Source of the DNA: JADLDB01 sp040755835
GTDB lineage: Bacteria > Myxococcota > Myxococcia > Myxococcales > Myxococcaceae
Direction: 5' to 3'
Length of the DNA stretch: 64,000 bases
NCBI GenBank assembly: GCA_040755835.1
Contig: JBFMAB010000072.1
Coordinates: forward strand, 9,064 to 73,063
This document shows positions 17,369 to 25,165 of the stretch, in pieces. Under the pieces are notes generated by a model. It was given only the letters and a program-made list of their open reading frames with translations. It was not told the origin of the DNA and ran no database searches. Position 1 is the stretch's first letter. Every line of letters starts with the position of its first letter. A program made the translations under genes and the position numbers.

Positions 17369-17419
17369 GTCCATCGGTTGGACAGTGCATCATTTGACGC
17401 CTTTCCGGAGGTCCACGTC

Positions 17420-17830
17420 TTGAAACGAAAAATCGCCCTGTTCCTCGCCAGCGCTTCGCTTCTCGCGGCTTGCGGACCCAACCCGGTGACCAACCTCGTC
17501 GGCTCGTACTCGGGCACGGCCACCATCGTCTGGGAACGCTACGCCAGCACGACGCCCGTCAACGCGACCGTCTCGATCTTCGAGGCGCCCGAGGGCAAAG
17601 TCTCCATCGTCGCCACGGGCAAAGAGACTCAGTCATCGACCAGGCCGCTGCAGCTCACCTGTCGCCTCACCGCGACACCGAATACCACCGGGTTCGTCAT
17701 CGAGGCCGGCTCGAACTGCGTGGTTGAAGGCACGGTGGGGAACTGCAACGGCACGCTTCCGGTCGCGACCATCGTCGCCGCGTCGGCGGTGCGCACGCAG
17801 CTCGGGATGACGATCGACACCCGCGTCTAG
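17420..17830 (+). CDS. Small lipoprotein, frame interrupted by TAG near its end
   Basis: 136 residues from a TTG start at 17420, chosen because CCGGAGG lies eight bases upstream and KRKIALFLASASLLAAC then forms a textbook lipoprotein signal with lipobox LAAC. The mature part is beta-rich (GSYSGTATIVWERY) and resembles the small outer-surface lipoproteins frequent in myxobacteria. The frame ends at TAG (17828-17830), but continues in the same frame for 24 codons (GTGCLEVGNGPEFFNISGNL and four more residues) to TGA at 17903. That continuation looks like the true C-terminus, so a nonsense mutation, sequencing error or readthrough is likely. Diverges from fliL. Confidence 0.65.
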   Translation: MKRKIALFLASASLLAACGPNPVTNLVGSYSGTATIVWERYASTTPVNATVSIFEAPEGKVSIVATGKETQSSTRPLQLTCRLTATPNTTGFVIEAGSNCVVEGTVGNCNGTLPVATIVAASAVRTQLGMTIDTRV

Positions 17831-17974
17831 GGCACGGGGTGCCTCGAGGTCGGCAATGGCCCGGAGTTCTTCAACATCTCCGGAAACCTGACGAAGAACC
17901 CCTGAAGGCGGTGAGCGCCACGCCACCCGCCGTCCTGGTCGCCCTGATGCGCCCTGGAGAAGTCCGCTCCCCCC

Positions 17975-18748
17975 TCACGGTGCGATGCGGGAGCCGACGT
18001 CGGTGCTGTACAGGTCGACGACCATCTCGACGCGCCGGTTCATCTCCCGGTGCTCGGGCGAGTCGTTGGGGACCAGCGGGTGCGCCGCCGCCCGGCCCGC
18101 CGCGGTGAGCAGCGCCGGGTCCATGCGGTGCGCGTCCTGCAGGTAGGCGGTGACCGTCGCGGCCCGGGCCGCCGACAGCTCCCAGGCATTCCGGAAGCGC
18201 TTCCCCCCGACGGACGTGTCGTCGGTGTGCGCCTCGACACGCACCGGGCGGCCCGTCGCCTCGAGCTCCGTGGCGATGGCGTCCAGCACCGGAAGCGCCT
18301 CGGGGCGCAGCGCCGCGTCCGACGCGTCGAAGAAGGCCGACGCCGAGAGCCGCACGGTGAGCCGGCCATTCGCCACCTCGACGACGACCGTCTGCGCCAC
18401 CCGCTTGTCCAGGAGGTACGGCTTGAGGCGCTTCTCGAGGCGCTTCTTGAGTTGATCGATCTGCTTGATGCGCTCGCTCGTCATCGCGCCGCCAGCGCCC
18501 ATCCCGGTCACCGTGCCTCCGTTCGACGGAGGCCCCTGGAAGATGGGCAGCTCCCCCACGCCTCCATTCCCCGCGAAGTGCAGGGCCCACTTGATGGACT
18601 GGGCCGCGGCCACCATGCGCTTGTTGTCGACGCGCGAGACGGAATACATGACGACGAAGAAGGCGAAGAGCAGCGTGATGAAGTCGGCATAGCTGACGAG
18701 CCACCGCTCGTGGTTCTCGTGCTCCTCGTGCTTGTGCTTCCTGGCCAT
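17975..18748 (-). CDS. motB: Flagellar stator protein MotB
   Basis: 257 residues from the ATG at 18748. The N-terminal helix HERWLVSYADFITLLFAFFV holds the ion-binding aspartate at about residue 22. A linker and the plug region follow, then an OmpA-type peptidoglycan-binding domain from about residue 130, with RVEAHTDDTSVGGKRFRNAWELSAARA in two conserved pieces. It anchors the stator. Its partner motA is not adjacent but at 20483, across the MinD-like and fliJ genes, which is unusual because motA and motB normally form one operon. Confidence 0.93.
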   Translation of the reverse strand: MARKHKHEEHENHERWLVSYADFITLLFAFFVVMYSVSRVDNKRMVAAAQSIKWALHFAGNGGVGELPIFQGPPSNGGTVTGMGAGGAMTSERIKQIDQLKKRLEKRLKPYLLDKRVAQTVVVEVANGRLTVRLSASAFFDASDAALRPEALPVLDAIATELEATGRPVRVEAHTDDTSVGGKRFRNAWELSAARAATVTAYLQDAHRMDPALLTAAGRAAAHPLVPNDSPEHREMNRRVEMVVDLYSTDVGSRIAP

Positions 18749-18953
18749 GGCCTGTCTTCGACACGGTTCGCCGCGCGACTTGAGCCCACCTGCGCCCACG
18801 TCAGCGCGCTGACGGCGTCACGCCAGGAGGCGTCGGGCTGACCTCGGTGGTCCCGGCTGACCCGGGCCCCACCGCCGCGAAGTGGCTGATCCGCCTCACG
18901 GCAGCGCCGAGCAAGGCGATTGCAACGGTCCGGGCAGGCTCCAGGAGGGCGCG

Positions 18954-19913
18954 ATGTCGCGAGTGGCCGAACGCATCATCTCCGTCGGCGGCGGGAAGGG
19001 CGGCGTGGGAAAGAGTCTGGTCGCGGCCAACCTGGCCATCGCCATGGCCCAGGCGGGCCGGCGCGTCGTGCTGGTGGACGGCGACCTGGGCGCCGCCAAC
19101 CTCCACACGCTCTTCGGCATCGAGCGGCCGGGGCCGACGATTCAGACCTTCATCGAGCACGGCATCGAGTCCCTCGAGGGCGCGCGCGTCGAGACGGGCG
19201 TGCCCAACCTCACCCTGGTGCGCGGGGCCTCGGCGGTGGTGGGCGCCGCCAACATCTCCCACACCCAGAAGCAGCGGCTGTTGCGCCACGTGGAGCGCCT
19301 CGACGCCGACGTGGTGCTGGTCGACGTAGGCGCCGGCATCGCGTTCAACCAGGTCGACTTCTTCGACCTGGCGGACCTGCGGCTGTTGGTGCTCACGCCC
19401 CAGCTGACGTCCATCCAGAACGGGTACGGCTTCGCCAAGGCCGCGTTGTACCGACGGCTCGACCGCGTGCTGAAGGCCCACGGCATCGAAGGCGCGCTCG
19501 ACGAGACGGACGCCCACCTCGCGATGCTGAGCCTCCGCGCCGTCTTGCGCGACGTGATGGGCCGCTCGCCGGAGGTGGAGGCCGCGGTGCGCCTCGAGCT
19601 GGCCACCTTCAACCTGCGCCTCTTCGGGAACCAGGTGCACGATCCCCGCGAGTCCGCCGTCTTCCGGGCCGTCGGGAAGATGATGACCGACTTCCTCTCG
19701 CTGCCCGCGCCGCTCCTCGGGTACGCCCGCGCCAGCCGGCTGCTCCACGACTCGGCCACGCGCCGGCGGCCCTACCTGCTGGTCGCCCAACACGAGGAGG
19801 CGGCCCGGGCGCTGCGCGCGACGGCCCACGCCTTGCTGGAGGAGCCGCTGCGGCCCCGCACGCCCGCGCACCTCGGACCCGTGACGAGCGCTGCGGAGAC
19901 GGCGGCGGCGTGA
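18954..19913 (+). CDS. Second MinD/FlhG-like ATPase
   Basis: 319 residues. GGGKGGVGKSLVAANLA is a deviant Walker A with the signature lysine, followed by VDGDLGAANLHTLFG and the Walker B DADVVLVDVGAGIAFNQVDFF. It keeps catalytic residues. Unlike the copy at 7702 it has no DQAxxLR helix and no flhF neighbour. The start is the ATG at 18954 after GGAGGG. It is followed by fliJ at 14 bases. A role in placing the flagellum or a chemoreceptor or stator component is possible; the sequence alone does not say. Confidence 0.8.
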   Translation: MSRVAERIISVGGGKGGVGKSLVAANLAIAMAQAGRRVVLVDGDLGAANLHTLFGIERPGPTIQTFIEHGIESLEGARVETGVPNLTLVRGASAVVGAANISHTQKQRLLRHVERLDADVVLVDVGAGIAFNQVDFFDLADLRLLVLTPQLTSIQNGYGFAKAALYRRLDRVLKAHGIEGALDETDAHLAMLSLRAVLRDVMGRSPEVEAAVRLELATFNLRLFGNQVHDPRESAVFRAVGKMMTDFLSLPAPLLGYARASRLLHDSATRRRPYLLVAQHEEAARALRATAHALLEEPLRPRTPAHLGPVTSAAETAAA

Positions 19914-19927
19914 CGAAGGACGGACAC

Positions 19928-20344
19928 ATGGTGACGGTGAAGTTGGACGTGGTGGTGAAGGTGAAGGAACGCGAAGAAGAGCGCCGCCTCGAGGCGTTGG
20001 CGGCCGCGCGCCGGCACGTGGCGCAGGCGCGCGAGGCGCTGGAGGCCGCGCAGGAGCGCGCCCGCGCCGAGCTGTGCGCTTCCGGGCGCGCCGCCGACTT
20101 CTGTCTGTACGAGGCCGCCCGCGCCCGCGCGCAGGAGGCGGTGAAGGCGGCGACGGCGGCGCTCACCAGGGCGCGTCAGGGCGAAGAGGCGGCCCGGCAG
20201 GCGTGGGTCGCCGCGCGCTCGCAGGCCGACGCCGTGCGCCGGGCCGCCGAGACGCGCCGCCGCGAGGTGCTGCAGCTCGCCGAATCCCGCGAGCGGAAGC
20301 GCGAAGACGAGCTGACGCTCCTGCGCCTGGCGCACGCCGGCTGA
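19928..20344 (+). CDS. fliJ: FliJ-like flagellar export coiled-coil protein
   Basis: 138 residues, almost wholly antiparallel coiled coil rich in Ala, Arg and Glu (KVKEREEERRLEALAAARRH; RRAAETRRREVLQLAESRER). Size and pattern match FliJ, which bridges the FliI ATPase and FlhA in the export apparatus. The usual RFxLexVL opening is replaced by VTVKLDVVVKVKERE. fliJ normally sits next to fliI; here it is between a MinD-like gene and motA. No other FliJ candidate occurs in the locus. The ATG at 19928 has GAAGGA seven bases upstream; a GTG at 19910 overlapping the previous stop is an alternative. Confidence 0.65.
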   Translation: MVTVKLDVVVKVKEREEERRLEALAAARRHVAQAREALEAAQERARAELCASGRAADFCLYEAARARAQEAVKAATAALTRARQGEEAARQAWVAARSQADAVRRAAETRRREVLQLAESRERKREDELTLLRLAHAG

Positions 20345-20378
20345 CGCCGATTCCGCCGCGTTCCACGAGCGGGGCACC

Positions 20379-20437
20379 GGACGGCACCGGCACACGCGGG
20401 CGCGAGGCGAGTCACGGCCTCCGCGCCCGGGCCGTCC
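20379..20437. terminator. Long GC-rich hairpin between convergent fliJ and motA
   Basis: Outer arms GGACGGC (20379-20385) and GCCGTCC (20431-20437) enclose inner arms CGGGCGCGAGG (20397-20407) and CCTCCGCGCCCG (20418-20429), complementary with one bulged base. It fills the gap where two transcripts meet, so a two-way terminator is the simplest reading. No T-run is present. Confidence 0.5.
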
Positions 20438-20482
20438 GGGTCAGCCGACGCCGAGGTCACCGCGCGGCCGTTTGGCCTTCCG

Positions 20483-21262
20483 TCACGCCGCCTTCGCTTC
20501 GGACGGGCCGTGCCCGCCGTGCCCGCCGCTCAGCGCGCGCAGCTTCTCTTCCAGCACGCGCGGGTTCAGCCCTTCCTGGATGGACAGCACGCCCTCGGCG
20601 ATGAGCGTCTTGCGCTCCTTCTCGATGCCGATGCGGCGCTTGATCTTGTTCGCCATCGGCAAGAACAGCAGGTTCGCCGCCGCCACGCCGTACACCGTGG
20701 CCACGAAGGCGACGGCGATGCCCGGGCCGATCGCGTCGGGGTTCGACAGGTTCTCCATGACGTGGATGAGGCCGAGCACCGCGCCGAGGATGCCGACGGT
20801 GGGCGCGAAGCCGCCGGCCGACTCGAACACCTTCGCGCCGACCGTGTTCTCTTCCGCCTCCGCCTCGATCTGCCCCTCGAGCGCCGAGCGCGCCACGGCC
20901 GCGTCGACGCCGTCCACCACGAAGCCGACGGCGCGCTTGAGAAAGGGGTCGGTGATGCCGGCCAGCTTGCCTTCGAGCGCCAGCACGCCGTCGCGACGCG
21001 CCACCGCCGCCATCTCGACCAGCTGCTTCACGAGGCCCTCGATGTCGACCTTCTCCTCCTTGAAGACGGCCTTGCCCAGCTTCAGCCCCCGCACGAAGTC
21101 CGCCTTCGGGTAGGCCACCATCACCGCGCCGATGGTGCCGCCGATGACGATGATGAAGGCCGTCAGCTGCATCAGCGAGCCGGCGTGGCCGCCTTCGAGC
21201 GCCTGGCCGCCGAGGATCGCCGCGATGGCGAGGACGATGCCTCCGATGCTCAAGATGTCCAT
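20483..21262 (-). CDS. motA: Flagellar stator protein MotA
   Basis: 259 residues with four membrane helices: two at the N-terminus (SIGGIVLAIAAILGGQALEG; LMQLTAFIIVIGGTIGAVMVA) and two near the end (GGFAPTVGILGAVLGLIHVM; IGPGIAVAFVATVYGVAAANLLF, given in part). The cytoplasmic loop carries the charged helix GVLALEGKLAGITDPFLKRAV that interacts with FliG. It is the last gene of the long minus operon, three bases after flbD. Confidence 0.94.
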   Translation of the reverse strand: MDILSIGGIVLAIAAILGGQALEGGHAGSLMQLTAFIIVIGGTIGAVMVAYPKADFVRGLKLGKAVFKEEKVDIEGLVKQLVEMAAVARRDGVLALEGKLAGITDPFLKRAVGFVVDGVDAAVARSALEGQIEAEAEENTVGAKVFESAGGFAPTVGILGAVLGLIHVMENLSNPDAIGPGIAVAFVATVYGVAAANLLFLPMANKIKRRIGIEKERKTLIAEGVLSIQEGLNPRVLEEKLRALSGGHGGHGPSEAKAA

Positions 21263-21265
21263 GGC

Positions 21266-21478
21266 TCACCGCTCCCGGTTCGAGACGACCTGCAGGCCGC
21301 CGTGAATGCGCCGCTTGAACTGCACCGCGCGATCGACGAGCTCCTGGACCGGCTCCTTCACCACGAGCCGGTGACCGTTCATGAAGGTGATGACCGTGTC
21401 GGGCGTGTCCTCGACCATCAGCACCTGGTCGACGTTCACCACCGTCTCCTTCCCGTCCAGTCGGGTCACGACGATCAT
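21266..21478 (-). CDS. flbD: FlbD family flagellar protein
   Basis: 70 residues matching the small FlbD/SwrD family: MIVVTRLDGKETVVNVDQVL, then VEDTPDTVITFMNGHRLVVKE in part. In many bacteria the gene lies between flgE and motA, exactly as here. In Bacillus the relative SwrD raises flagellar power, probably through the stator. Very short gaps to both neighbours indicate one operon. Confidence 0.9.
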   Translation of the reverse strand: MIVVTRLDGKETVVNVDQVLMVEDTPDTVITFMNGHRLVVKEPVQELVDRAVQFKRRIHGGLQVVSNRER

Positions 21479-21494
21479 CGCGAGGCGCTCCTCG

Positions 21495-22790
21495 TCACCG
21501 TTTCAGGTTCATCAGCTCCGCGAGCAACTGATCGGCGGTGCTGATCGTCTTCGAGTTCGCCTGGAAGCCCCGCTGCGCGGTGATCATCCGCACAAACTCG
21601 TTGGACAGGTCGACGTTCGACTGCTCGAGCGCGCCGGCGAGGATGGCGCCGCGGCCGCCGGTCGAGGCCCGGCCAATCGTCGGCTGGCCCGAGCCCGGCC
21701 GCTCGCCGAAGAGGTTGCCGCCCAGCCGCTCGAGCTGATCCGGCGCCTCGAAGTCCGCCAGCGCCACCGCGCCCAGCGCGCGATTTTGCCCGTTGGTGAA
21801 GGTGCCGGTGATGGTGCCGTCCGCGCCGATGCTGATGCGGGCCAGCTCGCCGGCGGCGTACCCGTCCTGGCCCAGGAAGGACATCGCCGAGGCGCCGGCG
21901 TACTGCGTCAGGCCCGACGCGCCGCTGCCGAAGTCGAACGCGAGCGGCTGCGGGTTGACCGCGCCGAGCGGCGTGAAGGTGTTGGTGGTGGTCGCCGACG
22001 CCGTCAGGTTGCCCGAGGTGTCGAAGGTCAACGTGCCGGAGGCGATCTCCGTCGGCGTGCCGGCGGTGCCGCCGGTGAGATTCCCACCGTCGGTGGTGGC
22101 GTGCCACTCCCAGCCCGTCGCCGTCCGCCGGAAGTACACGTCCACCGGAATCGCGTTCCCCAGCGAGTCATAGACGGTGGTGCTGGTGCTGAAGTTGTAG
22201 TTGGCGGTGGCCGCGTTGCTCCCGTCGGCCCGCAGCACCTCGGGCGCCGCCGCGTTCCAGGCCGCCGTCACCGCCGGCGAGTTGGAGTCGAGGTTGCCCT
22301 TGAAGGTGATGGTGGTGGTGGCCGACGGCGGCGCGGAGACGGAACCCACGCGCAGGTCGCCCAGCGTCCCGGTGATGTTGCCCGCGGCGTCGGCCAGGTA
22401 GCCCTGCACCTTCAACCCTTCGAGGTTCACCAGGTCCCCGTTCTCGTCGATGGTGAATTGGCCGGCGCGCGTGTAGTACTGCGCGTCGACGCCGTTGTGG
22501 CTGCCTCGCACCACGAAGAAGCCCGGGCCTTGAATCGCCAGGTCCGTGGCCAGCCCGGTGCCGGTCAGCGCCCCCTGCGTCAAAAGCCGCTGAATGGCCT
22601 GCACCCGCGACCCCAGGCCCACCTGGCTGCCGCCGATGAGCGTCTGCGCCATGGCCTCCTCGAAGGCCGCGCGGCTGGCCTTGAAGCCGATGGTGTTCGC
22701 GTTGGCGATGTTGTCGCCGATGACGGACAGGTCCGTCGAGTTCGTCTCGAGGCCCGAGACGCCGGCGTACATCGATGAGATGAGGCCCAT
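21495..22790 (-). CDS. flgE: Flagellar hook protein FlgE
   Basis: 431 residues from the ATG at 22790. The N-terminus LISSMYAGVSGLETNSTDLS and NTIGFKASRAAFEEAMAQ is the flagellar rod/hook motif with the ANANTIGFK box; the C-terminus LSNEFVRMITAQRGFQANSK is the matching helix. The middle is Thr/Gly/Ala-rich beta structure. The open frame extends upstream to 22928 but that part overlaps flgD and is not FlgE-like. Confidence 0.95.
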   Translation of the reverse strand: MGLISSMYAGVSGLETNSTDLSVIGDNIANANTIGFKASRAAFEEAMAQTLIGGSQVGLGSRVQAIQRLLTQGALTGTGLATDLAIQGPGFFVVRGSHNGVDAQYYTRAGQFTIDENGDLVNLEGLKVQGYLADAAGNITGTLGDLRVGSVSAPPSATTTITFKGNLDSNSPAVTAAWNAAAPEVLRADGSNAATANYNFSTSTTVYDSLGNAIPVDVYFRRTATGWEWHATTDGGNLTGGTAGTPTEIASGTLTFDTSGNLTASATTTNTFTPLGAVNPQPLAFDFGSGASGLTQYAGASAMSFLGQDGYAAGELARISIGADGTITGTFTNGQNRALGAVALADFEAPDQLERLGGNLFGERPGSGQPTIGRASTGGRGAILAGALEQSNVDLSNEFVRMITAQRGFQANSKTISTADQLLAELMNLKR

Positions 22791-22833
22791 GGGTGCTCCT
22801 CCTGACTGCGTTGGGAAAGGCTCTGTGAGACGG

Positions 22834-23520
22834 TCAGCTGGCCTCGGTGATGCGCAGCACGTCCGCCAGCCGGACGCGCTTGCCGTTGGACAGGAGCAGC
22901 TCGGCGAAGCCCGTCTCGAAGGACACACCGACGACGCGGGACTGCGTCAGCGCCTGCGCTTCGACGGGCTTGCCTGACGCGTCGGCCGCGACGAAGGACA
23001 CGGTGTAGTCACCCGGAGCCGCGAGCTCGCCCGCCTCGTCGCGCCCGTCCCAGGTGAAGGTGAAGCTGCCGCCGGGCTCGGGGCCCAGGCTCTGGCGACG
23101 CACCACCTTGCCGCTCGCGTCGGTGATCACCGCGGTGACCTGCGCCGCGGCCGACGCCACCGAACCCATCAACGTCACACCCTGGGCGCCTTCCGGGTCG
23201 AGCGCCGGATCCGGCCACGTGAAACCGTCACTCTTCATCACCGCGTCCCGGCCCACCAGCGACGTGGCCTGCAACTGGTTGCTCGACGCCTGCGCCATCA
23301 GCAGCGCGTCAAGCTGCTGACTCGCCGCCTGCTGCAGCTCCAGCTGCGCGAACTGCGCGAGCTGCGCGACGAAGGCCTGACCGTCCATGGGAGACAGCGG
23401 ATCCTGATTCCCCAGCTGCGTCATCAGGAGCTTCAGGAATTCGTCCTTTCCCAGCTTCGACGAGCCCGCCGGCGCGTCGGACCGCGGGGGCGACATCGAC
23501 GACAAGGCGTTCACGTCCAT
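22834..23520 (-). CDS. flgD: Flagellar hook cap protein FlgD
   Basis: 228 residues. The N-terminal export and cap motif LGKDEFLKLLMTQLGNQDPL followed by PMDGQAFVAQLAQFAQLEQ-like sequence is diagnostic. The C-terminal half has a FLG_D immunoglobulin-like fold (SFTFTWDGRDEAGELAAPGD). It caps the growing hook. It lies between fliK and flgE in the usual order. Confidence 0.94.
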   Translation of the reverse strand: MDVNALSSMSPPRSDAPAGSSKLGKDEFLKLLMTQLGNQDPLSPMDGQAFVAQLAQFAQLELQQAASQQLDALLMAQASSNQLQATSLVGRDAVMKSDGFTWPDPALDPEGAQGVTLMGSVASAAAQVTAVITDASGKVVRRQSLGPEPGGSFTFTWDGRDEAGELAAPGDYTVSFVAADASGKPVEAQALTQSRVVGVSFETGFAELLLSNGKRVRLADVLRITEAS

Positions 23521-23531
23521 GGCGGGCTCCT

Positions 23532-24422
23532 TCAGGCCTCGACGTCGATGCGACCTTCGTGCCGCCGCGGACGCGACGTTCCGCTGACGCTCAGGGGCCG
23601 GTGTGCGCCCGGCTCGTCGACGGTGTCCCGCTCGGCGGCCTCGGGCGGGTGCTCTCGGCGCTGCTGCTGCGACGTCGAGAAGTCGCCCAGCGCGAGGCCC
23701 TGCTGCGACAGCACCTCGCGGAGCGCCGGCGCGTGCTGCGCCACCAGCGGCGCGCTCGGCCCGGAGACCAGCACGTGCGCGCGGCCTTCGTGGAGGCGCA
23801 GCTCGAGCTCGAGCGCCCCGGTCGCCTCGGTGTCCAGCGCGACATTCACCACCTGCCGGTGGGCGTCGATGGACAAGGAGGCGTCGGCCAGGGCCAACTG
23901 CAGGAGCGTCTGCGAGGGCTCGACGACGGGCGGCGCGCCGGATGTGGGCGTCGCCGGCGCCGCGGCGGGCGCGGCGGGGCCGGGCGAGGGCACCGCGCTG
24001 AAGGCGACCGAAGGAGGCGCGCTCGAGCCGACGCCCGGACGCTCGGAGACGTGCGCGGCCGCCTCGAAGCCCGCGCCGCGCGGGGTGTCCTTGCCGGGCG
24101 CGGTGGGCGCCTTCGCGTCGGGCCGAAGCAGAGGGGCGCGGCCGTGCCGTGGGCCCACGGCGGGTGGCGGGGAAGACGCCGGCGACGAGGCGGCCGGCGG
24201 CGCCATTCCCCGGGGGCCGTCGAGCTGCGGCGAGGCCGCCCCCATCGCCATGGTCGCCGTCCGCACTGCCTCGAGCAGCCCCTGGAAGTCCGCCCCAGCG
24301 GCGCCTCTGGGTGACGACGTGTCCTTCCGGGCGCGCGGAGACTTCGACGCGCCGCGCGCCTCCCCGGAGGCCGCCCGGAGCGAGCGCCCCGGCGGCGGGG
24401 CCTGGGCCGGCGCGCCTTTCAT
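23532..24422 (-). CDS. fliK: Flagellar hook-length control protein FliK
   Basis: 296 residues. The first two thirds are Pro/Ala/Ser-rich and unstructured, as is usual for the molecular ruler. The C-terminal Flg_hook domain is recognisable in LELELRLHEGRAHVLVSGPS and LREVLSQQGLALGDFSTSQQ, which interacts with FlhB to switch export specificity. Its ATG overlaps the stop of the MotE-like gene as ATGA. Confidence 0.85.
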   Translation of the reverse strand: MKGAPAQAPPPGRSLRAASGEARGASKSPRARKDTSSPRGAAGADFQGLLEAVRTATMAMGAASPQLDGPRGMAPPAASSPASSPPPAVGPRHGRAPLLRPDAKAPTAPGKDTPRGAGFEAAAHVSERPGVGSSAPPSVAFSAVPSPGPAAPAAAPATPTSGAPPVVEPSQTLLQLALADASLSIDAHRQVVNVALDTEATGALELELRLHEGRAHVLVSGPSAPLVAQHAPALREVLSQQGLALGDFSTSQQQRREHPPEAAERDTVDEPGAHRPLSVSGTSRPRRHEGRIDVEA

Positions 24423-25165
24423 CGGCGCCTCCCGGCCTTGGGCTCGGCCGCGCGCGGAAGCGCGGCCATCGCCGTCACCAGCTCGGCCGCGAGCTCGGGC
24501 TTGAGCGCCGCCAGCACCGCGCCGCTGTCCTTCGCGCTCATCGCCTGGAGCACCTTCGCCGCGAGGTCCGTGTCCATCTTCGACACGAGGGCCGCCGCCT
24601 GCCCCGGCTTCATGGCCTTGAAGGACTTGGCCAGCTCCGCGGCGTTGGCGCCGTCGGCGCTCCCTTCACCCCGCTGGGGGACGGGCGCCCCAATCCCCGC
24701 GCGCCCGGCTTTCTGGAGCAGCGTCTCCAGCCGGGCCGTCTCGGCCTTGAGCTGCGCGCGGGCGCGCTCAATCTCGTCGGCCTTCTCCTCCAGCTTCTTG
24801 CGCTCCTCGGCCAACGCCTTGCGCTCCGCGCTCAGCTGCGCCTTCTCGCGGCGGCGCGCGGAGGCCTGCCGCTGCAGCTCCGCGCAGAGCGCGTCCGACG
24901 TCAGCGCCGGCGGGGGCGGCGGCCCCTGAGACGCGCCTTTGCCGCCCGGTGGCGCCCCCGGCGGGGCGTCCTCGCTGGCCTCGGCAGCCTCCGCCGTCGC
25001 CTTCTCCGACGTCGCCTTCTTTTCGGCGCTGGCCTCGTGGTTTCCGCCGGGCTTCGAGTCGGGTGTCGCCGGTTGAGCCACCTCCGGCGCCCTGGGCTCG
25101 GCGGGGCCGATGGGTGGGGTCGGCGGATCGACGGACAACAGCAGCACGACGAGGGCACTAAGCAC
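24419..25165 (-). CDS. MotE-like exported coiled-coil protein (MgtE-N fold)
   Basis: 248 residues from a GTG. A short hydrophobic leader (SALVVLLLSVDPP) is followed by a Pro/Ala linker, a coiled coil (AQLSAERKALAEERKKLEEK), and a C-terminal helical domain (AKSFKAMKPGQAAALVSKMD; AKVLQAMSAKDSGAVLAALK) of the MgtE-N/FliG-like superfamily. Genes of this shape lie between fliI and fliK in many alpha- and deltaproteobacteria and are called MotE, a chaperone for a periplasmic motility protein. The precise role here is inferred from position. Confidence 0.75.
   Translation of the reverse strand: MLSALVVLLLSVDPPTPPIGPAEPRAPEVAQPATPDSKPGGNHEASAEKKATSEKATAEAAEASEDAPPGAPPGGKGASQGPPPPPALTSDALCAELQRQASARRREKAQLSAERKALAEERKKLEEKADEIERARAQLKAETARLETLLQKAGRAGIGAPVPQRGEGSADGANAAELAKSFKAMKPGQAAALVSKMDTDLAAKVLQAMSAKDSGAVLAALKPELAAELVTAMAALPRAAEPKAGRRR

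Larger units (their letters stand above)
17080..17419. other. Intergenic region between divergent fliL and a lipoprotein gene
   Basis: 340 bases with no convincing gene. The fliL-proximal end holds the sigma-54-type element described separately. The lipoprotein-proximal end is less GC-rich and offers TTGAAC (17341-17346) and TAACAA (17363-17368) 16 bases apart as a weak sigma-70-type promoter. The middle shows no strong repeat. Short reading frames across it lack ribosome binding sites and family features. Confidence 0.5.

Noticed and set aside
18901..18925. TTGCA before the MinD-like gene as a sigma-54 -12 box
   Set aside because: No GG ten bases upstream of the GC, so the -24 element is absent.
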